From Hirsutella rhossiliensis (Eukaryota > Ascomycota > Sordariomycetes > Hypocreales > Ophiocordycipitaceae): a stretch of DNA of 64,000 nt. The position numbers and the translations under genes are program-made. Under the pieces are notes generated by a model, which saw only the letters and a program-made list of their open reading frames with translations, was not told the origin of the DNA and ran no database searches. The stretch spans positions 4,340,001 through 4,404,000 of the forward strand of contig NW_025408667.1 in NCBI RefSeq assembly GCF_020360975.1, read 5' to 3'. Of the stretch, positions 11,773-22,976 are shown in pieces (positions within the stretch are counted from its first letter, which is position 1; every line of letters begins with the position of its first letter).

Positions 11773-11985
11773 TCAGCGTTGTGAGTTTCCGCGGGTGCGA
11801 ACCTTGGACTCGCCCACTTCCTCCTTTTTCACGCCTTCTTCTTCCATCTTCTTGCTTTTGTTTGCTTTGCGCCTGCTCTTGGACGAATGGGCAGTGTCGA
11901 CTAACTGGCGCACGGCGGCGCTGCCGGCCGTGGCAAGGGCCTCGTTGACAGCGCGGCGCGCCTCCTCACTGATTTGGTCAGACAT
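11773..11985 (-). CDS. Small charged hypothetical protein
   Basis: 70 aa, ATG at 11985. The N-terminal half looks amphipathic and helical (SEEARRAVNEALATAGSAAVRQL); the C-terminal half is Lys/Glu-rich (KSRRKANKSKKMEEEGVKKEE). It has no signal peptide and belongs to no family I recognise. A TATATATACA box lies on the minus strand at about 12061-12070, roughly 80 bp upstream, which supports a real transcription unit. It could also be the first exon of a longer gene. The nearest neighbour upstream is chromovirus copy B (LTR from 12597), so part of its upstream region is transposon-derived. Confidence 0.4.
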   Translation of the reverse strand: MSDQISEEARRAVNEALATAGSAAVRQLVDTAHSSKSRRKANKSKKMEEEGVKKEEVGESKVRTRGNSQR

Positions 11986-12081
11986 TGCGACAGGAGTTTG
12001 TATTGGAATCGCCTTGGCTTGCTGTGATTTGCATGATTGATGAGAGATGGACCACGTATTTGTATATATAGAGTATTACCA

Positions 12082-12163
12082 TTTGCACGCGCGCTTATCT
12101 CTGTTTGCACGCACGCATATCTCTATTTGCACGCACGCATATCTCTGTTCGCACGCACGCCCG
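12082..12163. repeat. 22-bp minisatellite
   Basis: About 3.7 tandem copies of a 22-bp unit, TTTGCACGCACGCATATCTCTR, between the small hypothetical gene and chromovirus copy B. The first unit differs (GCGCGCTTATC) and the last is truncated. The unit is not a multiple of three and no coding role is suggested. Confidence 0.8.
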
Positions 12164-12596
12164 CATGGTTCGTGCCTGTACCGCCTACGATCAGACCGTG
12201 TACGCCATGCGTGTACGTGAGGCTTCAATTGCTCGTGTGTATATGTGTATGCGCGATGCTCTAATCGCCTGTGAAGATGGAGTGCTCAGAGCAGTTGGCC
12301 GACTTGCTCCAGTCCTACCGGAACTTTGAACTGAATCACAGCAGCATGGAACCTGAAGTTTTTCAAGATAAGGCAGAATTGGCCTAGGATGCTTTTCGAG
12401 CCATGTTCGGTGACGAGGCTGTTCTCTAGAAGAACCTAAGAGGTACCGTTCTCGACACCTTGAAATATCAGCTGTATGGGTTTCATCTCGGATATCGTGT
12501 TCGTCGAGCTGGCATAGTCGAGTTTTTTTGATACCATTTCCTACTGCGGCATAGCAGCGCGGCAACGATTGGGGATGCCGTCAAACGGAATAGGTG

Positions 12597-12832
12597 TGTC
12601 ACGGGCTGTGCCCGGCTGGTGGACCCGGTTGTACCGGGTCCGGTGGGTCGTGCTCCGGTGGCAACACCGGCCCCGCTCCGCGGACCCAGAAGCTGCGAGA
12701 ACATTCCGAGAAGGGCAATATAAGCTCGCACTCGAGGCTACGCCTCGAGTTCAGCTTCTTTTCCTCCTTAGCTCTAGATAGACAACATCTAGGCACCTGC
12801 TTGTTGAATAAACTCCGGGCCAGCCTTTCACA
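12597..12832 (+). repeat. 5' LTR of chromovirus copy B
   Basis: 236 bp with TGTCAC...TTTCACA ends. Visible signals are a TATA-like TATAAG at 12719-12724, an 8-bp stem/3-nt loop CTCGAGGCTACGCCTCGAG at 12731-12749, the predicted transcript start (start of R) at 12770, and an AATAAA polyadenylation signal at 12807-12812. Confidence 0.95.
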
Positions 12833-12843
12833 TATCTAGAGCT
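12833..12843 (+). other. Self-priming primer-binding site
   Basis: TATCTAGAGCT follows the LTR directly and is the exact reverse complement of AGCTCTAGATA at 12770-12780 inside the LTR. In Tf1-type elements the first 11 nt of the transcript fold back on such a site and serve as primer instead of a tRNA. Copy A has the same site (3927-3937). Confidence 0.85.
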
Positions 12844-12880
12844 CCTTCTAAATACCGCAAGCTGCAGACTGCTCGTCAGG

Positions 12881-15800
12881 ATGGACCAGCAGAGTGAGCC
12901 CAAGTCTCCAGCAGCAATGGATTGACCAACGCATTCAGAAGCGGTCAATGCGACTCTCAGCCCTCTACAGGACCAACTTTCCTTGCTGATGGAGCAACTC
13001 GGGCGAGCGCAGCCGCAGGCGCGCCGACTTGCAATCGCCGCCAGTGGCACGAGGATTGGGCGAGCACGCCTGGCTTGGGCACGCCCTCCCAAAACCTGCG
13101 GTACTGGAATGCGGAAACCGTTGCCCAACCCACCCAAGTATGACGGCTCACGGAAGAGCTACTCCTCCTGGGCCAGGCAGATGCGAGACAAGCTGGACCT
13201 TGATGCACACTACTACAGTGGAAATCGCGAACTTTGGTACCTCATCAACTCATGTTTGGCCCGCTGAGAACTATGCGGCAGCGCGAAGACCAACCTCTCG
13301 CGTCCTTCCTTCCCCGATTCGAACAGGCATTAGCTGAAGCCGGGGGAGCAGACTGGCCGGACAGTGCAAAGATCGTATTTCTAGAGAACGCAATAAATGC
13401 ACGCCTCCAAGAGAGTTTGGTCACAGCCGTCCTACCGACGACTACCAGGGATGGCTTGCGAGTTCAGGAAATTGCGGGCAGATTGGAGAGACTGAAACCC
13501 GGTAGGCAGCCGACGTTGACTGAGCGGACGCCTCAACAGCTACCAAGGCAACGACCAAGGAGGAACCGGAGGACCCCGACGGAGATGTTAAGATGACGGA
13601 CATCAACCGTATTGGCCACGAGTCGAAGGGTCGTCGACATGTCGATAAGAAGCCGAAGGATGAGCGCCGCTGCTATCGCTGTGGTCGGACGGATCATCTT
13701 ATCGTGGACTGCCCAGCCCAGGTGGTCTTTCCTGGCGAAGGGAAGCAACAGCGACCTAAAGCTGCGCGCATGAAGAAGCCCGATGCCGCAGATGATTCGG
13801 AATCAACCGCAGCATCCAGTGAGGACGAGTCGGCGGGAAAAGACTAGCCCCGGGGCGAAAGCGGGCGCCGGGGCCTGCAAAGGCAGACATCCGGGACTGG
13901 GAAGCGTTCAAGCCACGAATGAATAGTCGGACTGTATTAGTCAACGCGCGGGTAAACCGAGGCTATCGAATACGCGCCCTTGTCGACTGTGGATGTGACT
14001 GCTATGCCGTGATCGACGAAGCCCTTGTTCGGAAGCTGCGGATACCCTTCGTCGACTCGAAACCACGAGAAATTGGGGGATTCTCAGAGTCAGCGAAGAG
14101 TGTCATATCCCCAGGGGTCGTGGCTGTTGTGGTCGAGACAGCTGGATTTGACGAACGTGTCTTTGCATACGTGATCCCAAGCCTGGGCCAGGACATGTTC
14201 CTCGGCCGGCCTTGGATGGAGAGAAATCACGTCGTGTACGATGCTGCCAAGCAGCAGATGTACCATGGGAGGGCAGGTGTGACGATACGCCTCATTGGGC
14301 AGGAAGAGCCCGCCAAGATACGCGCGATTCGAAGCGCAAGACTCGTGTCGGCAGCCGTATTCACGGCGGAGTGTCGACGCGCAAAGAGACGCAAGAAGTG
14401 CAACGCGATCTCGATTCATGCAATCAGTTTGTCGGATATAGAGAGGGCGCTTCAGCCGAAGCCGCCAGTCGATCCGAGCGAGAAGGTCCCGGCAGAAGTG
14501 CTGAAAGAATTCCGCGACCTATTCTCACCAGGAGAGGCAATGAAGCTGCCGCCACATCGACCGGGTGTGGATCATGAAGTCAACCTGCAGCCTGACAAGA
14601 ACGGCAACGAGCCACCCCTTCCGTGGGGCCCACTCTACAACATGTCACGAGAAGAGCTGTTGGTCTTGCGAAAGACCCTGAAAGACCTGCTGGACAGAGG
14701 ATTCATCCGAGCGAGTAGCTCAGCGGCTGCCGCGCCGGTGCTGTTCGTGCGGAAGCCGAATGGAGGGCTGCGATTTTGTTGCGACTACCGAGCGCTGAAT
14801 GCAATCACCAAGCGCGACCGATACCCTGCCCCTCATCGCGGAGACCCTGCAGAATCTGGCCAAGGCTAAGTGGTTCACCAAGTTGGACGTGGTGGCCGCT
14901 TTCCATAAGATCCGCATGGCTCCGGGACATGAGGAAAGACTGCATTTCGCACGAGGTTTGGGCTCTACGAGTGGCTCGTGTGCCCTTTCGGCCTGAGCGG
15001 CGCCCGGCATCATTCCAACGATACATGAACAGTGTATTGCGCGAATGGCTGGACGACTTTGTCACAGCGTACCTGGATGATGTACTGATCTACTCGAGCG
15101 GTTCGAAGGCGGATCATGAGGCTAAGGTGCGACGAGTTCTCCAAGCACTCGCCGACGCTGGGCTGCACCTAGACCCAGCGAAGTGCGAGTTTTCGGTACA
15201 AGAGGTCAAATACCTTGGGTTCATCGTCAACGCAGGAAAGGAATCGCCTGCGACCCCGAAAAGCAGCGCGCCATCCGCGAATGGGAGGCCCCGACCACGG
15301 TGAAGGGTGTCAGAAGCTTTCTGGGCTTCGCCAACTATTACCGGATCTTCATCCCCGACTATGCCAAGATCACGCAGTCTCTGGATGCCCTGCTTAAGAA
15401 AGGAACTGCCTTTCATTGGGGACGAGCGGAGAACGAGGCGTTTCAGGAGCTGAAGCGACGATTTTGCGAGTCACCGGTGCTCAAGCAGTGGGACCCGAGC
15501 CTCCCGACCTTTTTGGAGACGGATTGCTCAGGCTACGCATTGGGAGGCGTCCTGTCGCAGGAAGGCCCAGATGGACGTCGACACGCATGCGCCTTCTTCT
15601 CGAAGCGACTTTCGCCAGCGGAGTACAACTATCCCATTCACGACAAGGAGATGCTTGCCATCATGAGATGTCTCGACAACTGGAACGCCGAACTTAGGAG
15701 CTGCGGCCCATTTACAATCCTTACCGATCACCGCAACCTGGAGTATTTCGCGACACGCCAGAAGCTCACGGAACGGCAGAGCCGTTGGGCAGCCAATTGT

Positions 15801-17640
15801 CCCAGTTCGACTTCAAGCTCGAGTATCGACCGGGAAGCGAGGCTGTCGTGCCTGATGCGTTGTCCGCCGTGAACAAGACAAGCCACAGGGCATTGACGAC
15901 GAGCGGGAACAAGGAAGAATGATACAGTTGATACCGGATAGTGCCATTCCATCATCGACAAGAGCATGTATCAACGCGATGAGTTCTGACTGTTCAGAGG
16001 CATCCACCCTGCCGAAGATGAAGGTCTTCGAGGTAGCGGACCTGCAGCAACTCTGGGACGAAACGGTGGCGAAGGACTCGATATTCCGGGCAGCCTATAA
16101 GGCAGTCCGCGATCGCGAGCGTGCCTTCCCGCCCTCGCTGGGCCTGAAGATCCAGATTTCAGAATGTGCGATCGACGCAGGCAAAGGGCTGACATTCAGA
16201 GACCGTATTTGGGTGCCGGGTGGATCCGGAGAGGAGGGTAACCAGGAGGAAGCTGAGAAAGACCAGTTGAGAACCCGCATTGTGCAGCAGTCGCATGACT
16301 CTGTTGCGACCGGTCATCCCGGCAGGAAGGTACGCTGGCTATTGTGGCTCGGCGATTCTACTGGCCTGGGCAGTCCCAGCTGGTTCGCCGGTACGTAGCC
16401 AATTGCGACACCTGCGGCAGAGCACACATCTGGCGCCAGTCGAAAGGGATTTCTCAAGCCTCTGCCGATTCCAGATCGACCCCGAAGCCATTTGTCCATG
16501 GACTTCATCACAGATCTGCCGCCTACTGGACCGAGCAAGGCAAGGTACCTGTGGGTGATTGTGGACAGACTGACAAAGGCTGTGACCCTCGAGGTGATGG
16601 ACAACATGGAAGCTGAGCCGTGTGCAAACCGTTTTCTCCAGTGTCATTACCGATTTCACGGAATGCCACGGTCCATCGTCAGCGACCGCGGGAGCAACTG
16701 GCTAAGTAGGTTCTGGAAGAGGTTCTGCCGTCTTGCAGGTGTCACGCAGAAATTGAGCACGGCCTATCATCCTCAGACGGACGGAGGCCAGAGAGAATGA
16801 ACCAGGAGATCGAGGCCTACCTGAGAGCCTACGTGTCGTACGTGCAGGACGACTGGGAGAACTGCTCCCTGCCGCGCAGCTGGCACTCAACAATCGTGAA
16901 TCCGCAGCGACCAAGATCAGCCCCTTTTCGCTGAGCATGGTTACCACGTCGATCCCATCAGCGTCGAGGAATCGGAAGAGCCACCGAGGCATAGAGAGGA
17001 AAGCAGAGCTGATAGCCTACTCAGTCGCCTGCAGGAGGTCAATGAGTACATGCAAGCAGTGATGGCCTCCTCACAGCAACAACAAGAAGGGCTGCCAACG
17101 CAAAGCGACAGCCTGCGGAGCGATTTGAAGTTGGTGACAAGGTGTGGCTCTCGATGGCAAACTACAGATCGCCACGACCGTGCAAGAAGCTCGACTGGCT
17201 GCATCACAAGTACACAGTCACGAAGGTAATTAGTTCGCACGTTGTTGAGCTCGATGTTCGTGGCTCAATTTACCCGCGATTTCATGTTGACCTTTTGCGG
17301 CGGGCGCATCAAGATCCGGCTCCTGGCCAAAAGGTAGATGACGCACAGCCACCACCGGTACAAGATGAGTCCGGCACGGATCTGTGGGATGTCGACGAGA
17401 TCCTCTGCGCGAGATGGAAGAAGCGCGGACGAGGAATTCAGGCAAGCACTAGTGCGATGGACGGGCTACGCAGAGCCGACTTGGGAGCCAGTTGAGTAGT
17501 TGCAAGGAACAATTGCGATGAAGGCATTCGAGGACAAGTACGGGCCAATCAAGACCAATGATGGCCCTAGGGAAGTACGAGACGCTGGCAGGAACGCAAG
17601 AACCCCGCAGACGCCGACCTGGTCGGAGGGACAAGGGGGT
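12881..17640 (+). pseudogene. gag-pol of chromovirus copy B, frame-broken
   Basis: The Gag ATG is at 12881, with a 2-bp loss soon after compared with copy A. Visible parts: Gag core about 13120-13500; CCHC knuckle 13665-13710; protease about 13920-14210 (catalytic motif DCG at 13984-13992); reverse transcriptase about 14600-15280, with YLDD near 15073; RNase H about 15510-15800 (ETDCSGYALGG); integrase zinc region about 16300-16430; integrase core 16490-16800 (MDFITDLP, VSDRGSNW, then a shift at the region of the catalytic Glu); chromodomain about 17390-17497 (WDVDEILCARWKKRG, then in a shifted frame VRWTGYAEPTWEPVE). A TAG follows the chromodomain core. At least six frame changes separate these parts, so it cannot make a polyprotein as written. 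Confidence 0.85.
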
Positions 17641-17642
17641 AA
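17625..17642 (+). other. Polypurine tract of chromovirus copy B
   Basis: GGAGGGACAAGGGGGTAA abuts the 3' LTR and is the expected primer for plus-strand DNA synthesis. Confidence 0.75.
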
Positions 17643-17877
17643 TGTCACGGGCTGTGCCCGGCTGGTGGACCCGGTTGTACCGGGTCCGGTGGAGTCGTGC
17701 TCGGTGGCAACACCGGCCCGCTCCGCGGACCCAGAAGCTGCGAGAACATTCCGAGAAGGGCAATATAAGCTCGCACTCGAGGCTACGCCTCGAGTTCAGC
17801 TTCTTTTCCTCCTTAGCTCTAGATAGACAACATCTAGGCACCTGCTTGTTGAATAAACTCCGGGCCAGCCTTTCACA
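17643..17877 (+). repeat. 3' LTR of chromovirus copy B
   Basis: 235 bp, same ends as the 5' LTR. Differences from it are one extra A at GGTGG(A)GTCG, one C fewer in GCTC(C)GG and one C fewer in GGCC(C)CGC. Confidence 0.95.
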
Positions 17878-17882
17878 AGGTG

Positions 17883-19594
17883 CAACAGTACTTTCCGATT
17901 TATGTAGAAAGGTGTTGGCACAATAAGCTACGAACTTGAAAGAAAACGGGGCCCATGAGATAGACTGGAATACTTCTTTAAACCGGAAGCCCCTAAGATT
18001 TCTGGAAATACTACCTTCTCTTGTGTGCAACCTTCAAGAAGAGACCTCTCAGGTCTGTCATACTTAGTTCAGATTACGGTTTAGAGCAACACTCCCAAGT
18101 TTCTCATAGGATATAAAGGATAGTGTCTTTCACATATTAGCTCTCTTACTAACAAATATGTATCCTGTTTGTAGATACTGCCTGGAGGATAAAAGGTCGT
18201 ACGCAGGTCGCGGGACTTTTCAGGTAGCTAACTCCTTACCCTAGACACCTATAGCAGGGTGGGTTATGTTGTAAGGGTTCCCCTTCCTCTTGGCCAGCCC
18301 CATACACATCTATGTAGAGGTCCACTAGTCGTAAGGATCTCTCCCTTCTCGTTAGCTCATTCATGCTCTTCTCTAGCCTCTTCTGCCTCTTTCTCAGTAT
18401 ACAAGTCGCATATAGCTCCCTTGGCACAGACTACCTCGCCGGACCAAAACACGCAGCTTCCCTCGAGGCAGCGGGGACCCGGATGTTGTTGGTTGCAAGA
18501 TGACTGGGAACGTGTGTGGGATGCTGCGAAGAACATTCATACCGCACCGAGATAAATGGATGCTGCTGTGCCACGCCTACAGGAGTACCTCGGCTATGCA
18601 TGCGGTGCATTACAATAACTGTTCACTTCCCCGTTAAAACAAATGAGAGTGGAACTCTCTGAGAAATGATGAGCGCCTGGCAGCTTACCCGGCGATAGAG
18701 AGACCGAGACCGAGAGTCTCGGCGTGAACCTGTTGACAGCCGGACTTGGTCAATATGGCCCAGCTTGGCCCCCTTTCACCCGCACACCTGGTCAAGGTAA
18801 AAGTGTTCTGATGGCGGCTAAACGGCGATTCATTTTTTCCTGGTCGCCTAGCTTATTCATACCCTCAAGCCTCATGGATGTACGAAGTACGAAAATGAAT
18901 ACTGCGGTAATGCGCTGTCAAGTAACAAATATTCTTGTCGCGTTTCTCTCCGTAGGAAGCCCGACTGATGATATAACATAGGGGTCCCTTTTCGGCTTAA
19001 TGTTCCTTCTGGGCCCTCTTGAACCCATCACCAGACCCCCCAATGACCCCCGAGCTCATGCGACCATCTCGAGATGAGGCGAGATGCGCGGGGAATAATT
19101 TGGATGGCGGCGAGAAGGCTTGTTCACGAAGCCCAACATCGCGAAGAACTGAGTGACTAGATACCAGTTTGCCGCTGGGGAGTTTGGCACGGGATATTTC
19201 TAGTGAGCTTCCTGTCTTGTCGTAGTGAATGGAACACGAGATTCGGCACGTGGTATCGAGAAATGCAGCAAGCCGTCAGTTAGGTACATGAAGTGAGCGG
19301 CCCCGTTTCGACTCCGCTTCCAATGTTATCCCGAGGTCGAGACGCAATAGCCGTCGCGGAGAAGGTCGTCATACATATAGAATAGCGGAAGCCGACCCCG
19401 GACGGTGCAGTGCCATCCTAAAATCTTCGTCACCCGCTTGAGGACTTTCAGCTTTGTATCTTCTCAACCCAACTGATCCAGACTCTACGAGGCTCATTTC
19501 ATGTGCTGGAACTCGAGGGAATTGTACGAAGGCGTCCAGAACCATGAACCCTACACCTCCTTATCTGGCTCGGTGCCTGCAGGGCGACGAGAAA
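17883..19594. other. Gene-poor spacer upstream of the MFS gene
   Basis: About 1.7 kb. No recognisable gene; frames are short and without motifs. The last few hundred bases should contain the MFS promoter. Confidence 0.5.
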
Positions 19595-21480
19595 ATGGAT
19601 TCCGTCAACGACAACCAAGAGATTCGGGCCATTGAGGAGGTCGTCAACGACAAAACTGACAAGTACGCTCATCTCTCGATTACAATCCGCGACGGTTGCA
19701 AGCAACCTTCCGTCTGAAGAAATGGAGGGCTCGACGAAGAAAAACATCATCGACAAAAAGGCAAGACTGACATGGACATAGCTATGGCCTGGCTCTGGCC
19801 GCCACGAATGCCGCTGCCGAATCAAGAATTCGTGTCAAGATGGACTGGTGCCTCATGCCCCTGGTCAGCCTCATTTACCGTGAGTGCCCCAAACATGTCC
19901 CTGAGACGATGCACCGCAACAAGCCCCGATTCGAGTGTTAACGTCATGACGCTTCAGTGCTTGCTTTTATCGACCGCTCAAACATTGGTGCGTAGTCACT
20001 CATGAAGCACGACAGGAGTCGTGGGCCGGAACACACGACGGAAGCCAGTGCTCACAATACCTGCAGGCAACGCCAAACTTGCAGGCCTCGAAAGAGATCT
20101 CAACATGAAGGGATACGACTACAACACGGCCCTATCAATCTTCTACATTTCTTACATTGTGTTTGAGATTCCTCTGAACGCACTCTGCAAGCGGATCGGC
20201 CCCGGATGGTTTCTTCCCGCCACGTCCATGGCCTTTGGCATCTGCACCATCTGCACCGCTTTTGTCCAGAACTTTTCCTCTCTGTGCGGGCTGCGCTTCC
20301 TGCTCGGCATCTTTGAAGCCGCCATGATGCCCGGCATCGTTTACTTCCTGTCGCGATGGTACCGCCGAAGCGAGCTGACCTTTCGCATTGCCCTTTTCAT
20401 CATCTCTGCCGCGTTGGCCGGTGCTTTTGGCGGCCTGCTCGCCTCGGCCATCCTGCGGCTTCCGAGTTTTGGATCCCTTCACTCTTGGAGGATGATCTTT
20501 GCTATTGAAGGTTCGACCCCTCCTCCTCCTTCAACTGCCGAGCCAGTGAGGCTCGCTACGCCTCAGGTTCTATCCGGCCAGTTCAATGAAGCGGTTCAAG
20601 CTTGCTGATACTCAGCTTTCCCCTTAACCCAGGGATAGCCACTTGTGTTCTGAGCATCATCTCCTTCTTAGCGCTACCCGATCGTCCCGAGACGGCCGCG
20701 TGGTTGTCGAGGGAAGAGAAGGAACTTGCCATTGCGCGCCTCAAGGCGGAACGAATCGGAACAACCGATCTTATCGACACGTCGAGCTGGAACAAGCTCA
20801 AGCTAGGCATCATAAACCCCGTCGTCCTACCGACCTCGCTCATCTTCCTCCTCAACAGCATCACGGTGCACGGAATCTCCTTCTTCCTGCCGACCATTGT
20901 TCGCACCATCTACCCGAACCGCAGCGTACAAACACAGCAGCTGCTGACTGTCCCCCCCTACGTGGTTGGTGCCGCAGCCTGTGTCGCCATTAGCTTTTGT
21001 AGCTGGAAGCTGGACAGACGAGGCATCTTCCTCATATTCTGCTGTCCGTTAACTGTCGTTGGCTATGCTATACTCCTCGCGTCCTCCGAGCCGACGGTCC
21101 GGTACGGCGCGACCTTCCTCCCCTTTGTAGGCATCTTCTCTTACGGCTCTCTCACCAACTCGCACGTCTCAGCGAATGTCGTCTCCGATACGGCTCGATC
21201 CTCTGCCATTGCCACCAACGGTATGATGGGCAATATTGGCGGCCTGATATCAACCTGGGCTTTTTTGGAGTCTGATGCCCCGCGGTTCTCGATCGGCAAC
21301 GGGCTTAACTTGGCGGCCCAGGCATCCATGTTCTTCATCGCCATCGCCTTATACTTCTGGATCGAGAGAGATAACAAGAAAAAGAAGACGCAGGATGTCG
21401 CGGCCGAGCTTGACGGAAAGCACTCACAAGACATTGAGGAGATGGATTGGAAGCATCCTGGGTTCTTGTGGCACAATTAA
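19595..21480 (+). CDS. MFS transporter, anion:cation symporter (allantoate/nicotinate permease-like)
   Basis: Plasma-membrane organic-anion carrier of the Dal5/Tna1 group; substrate unknown. Spliced model: exons 19595-19662, 19782-19879, 19958-19987, 20067-20510 and 20633-21480, giving 495 aa with all junctions in phase. Family signatures visible: KMDWCLMPLVSLIY before helix 1, LLAFIDRSNIGNAKLAGLE in the first loop, FEIPLN, and the R-x-LLGIFEAAMMPG helix. A cytoplasmic loop follows ALPDRPETAAWLSREEKELA, then six more hydrophobic segments, ending with a charged tail (KKKKTQDVAAELDG). About 12 membrane spans and a length typical of the family. The first exon and its donor (GTACGC) are the least certain part. 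It lies 1.5 kb upstream of the GMP synthase gene in the same orientation, between transposons. Confidence 0.85.
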
Positions 21481-22976
21481 CTACATGTTTGATGTTTGCG
21501 ATAGCCAAGGGTCTGATCCGATCTCTTGTTGTTAGTAGAGCATGAGTAGAATCTGGGAGAGCACAGTCTACAATCGCCCTTCTTCGAAGCTCTACCTCAC
21601 CTTGTCTTCTGATGCAACATGGAGGCCTTCTGCTTCTCGGGTCTCCTGTGCAATGCTGGCTTCTTAGAGTTGGTGTGCAGGGGACATTGCCACTAACAGG
21701 GCAAACGCTCTGGCTGTTGATACATGAGCTTCATGGCGACATGTAACCGAGGGCGAGGCTTACTGACCAGTGTTATTCATCTTATCCATATTGACAATGT
21801 TGTTTTTGAGCAGAATGAGAATGCAGCGTAGAGGCTATGTCCCTGTTAGTCATTTCCATCGCGACTCAGGCCGTAGTCCATGCGATCGAGTGCCGCATGT
21901 GGCTCTCTCTTCGTTGAGAGATACCGCCATAGCTTTTGCATTGGGGTTGACATCTGTGACAGCGCGAAACCGTTCAGTTACTTTCAATGCGCGTGAGATA
22001 TACCTTGTACTCATGAGACAAACGAATCTCGCACAACGCGCCGAGGCGATCCTGCCTCACTAGGTCGCGGCTGTTGATGCATCAATTCTCGAGCCGCTGC
22101 TTGAGACCCTCAAGCGTGGCATCGATCAGAGTAGGGAAAAGAAGATTCCGAGGCTTTTAAGGGGTGGCTTTGAATTTACGCAAGGAGTGCGACCTCTGGC
22201 TCAATTTGACCGTTCAAGTGCCGACACCGCGCAAACAAGGACGGTTGCAATGAATATAGAGTAAAGGAGACCATCTTCGCGAAGAAATGTTGAAACGCCG
22301 ATTCAATCGGCCAGTCGACTTGATGCAAGCCCCAAGGGCTCTGATGCAACTGGCGGCAGAGGTTAAGGGCTACAAACAGCCAGAGGGCCTTCAAGACGAT
22401 TACAATATGGCGTTTCTGCGGAACATGCGCATACGACGCCCGCCCGCAGATGTGTGTCCCGCGGCTTCCGGGCCATACAGGCTGCGTCGAGCCGTGGCCT
22501 CAGAGAGGTTAAAGTCGTGGGCAAAACGGGCGGGACGAGGCAGAAGTGCGACGCTGAACTGAGTCGGGACGACGGAAAGACGAGCAATGTCGCGGTTGAC
22601 AAGGCCGACGATGGCCGGCGGGTCGGTCAAAGTCGGCGGTCGATCCACAAATTGCCGATCGGACGGAGACTTGGCTGGGTCTCATTAAATTGGGAGAAAT
22701 TGACGTCTTTCGGAAGGAGTTTGAAAGTGAGGCTCTCGTGGCGACTTTTCAATATGTATCTGGCGGGGCGCTAGCTGGCGAGCAGTGGATCCCTGGCTTA
22801 TCTACACGTGTGTGGCTGGTGGAGTGGCTTGGAAGCATCGCCATGAAAATTTGACGACTCATGACGAGCAAAAGGGGCTCATCCATCAGACAATTGTCGT
22901 TGTTTCCGCCGACATTTGAACCTCGACACCTCATCATCCTGTTCTATACCGGCTGCCCCGCCCGCTTTCGTGCAAA
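21481..22976. other. Spacer between MFS and GMP synthase genes
   Basis: About 1.5 kb. I see no gene here; the longest frames (22287-22562, 22454-22774) have no motif or signal and look non-coding. It should include the MFS 3' end and the GMP synthase promoter. Confidence 0.5.

Larger units (their letters stand above)
12597..17877 (+). mobile_element. Complete Ty3/gypsy chromovirus copy B (Tf1/sushi-like, self-priming)
   Basis: 5,281 bp bounded by LTRs of 236 and 235 bp and by a perfect 5-bp target duplication, AGGTG (12592-12596 and 17878-17882). Order of parts: 5' LTR, 11-nt primer-binding site, Gag with CCHC knuckle, aspartic protease, reverse transcriptase, RNase H, integrase, chromodomain, polypurine tract, 3' LTR. 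RT-RNaseH-integrase order marks Ty3/gypsy, and the C-terminal chromodomain marks a chromovirus. The two LTRs differ by three single-base indels in G/C runs and by no clear substitution, so insertion was recent unless the indels are errors. I see no pattern of C-to-T/G-to-A changes such as repeat-induced point mutation leaves. Confidence 0.97.

Noticed and set aside
22287..22774. Possible small genes upstream of GMP synthase
   Set aside because: Overlapping short frames with no motif, signal peptide or splice signals.
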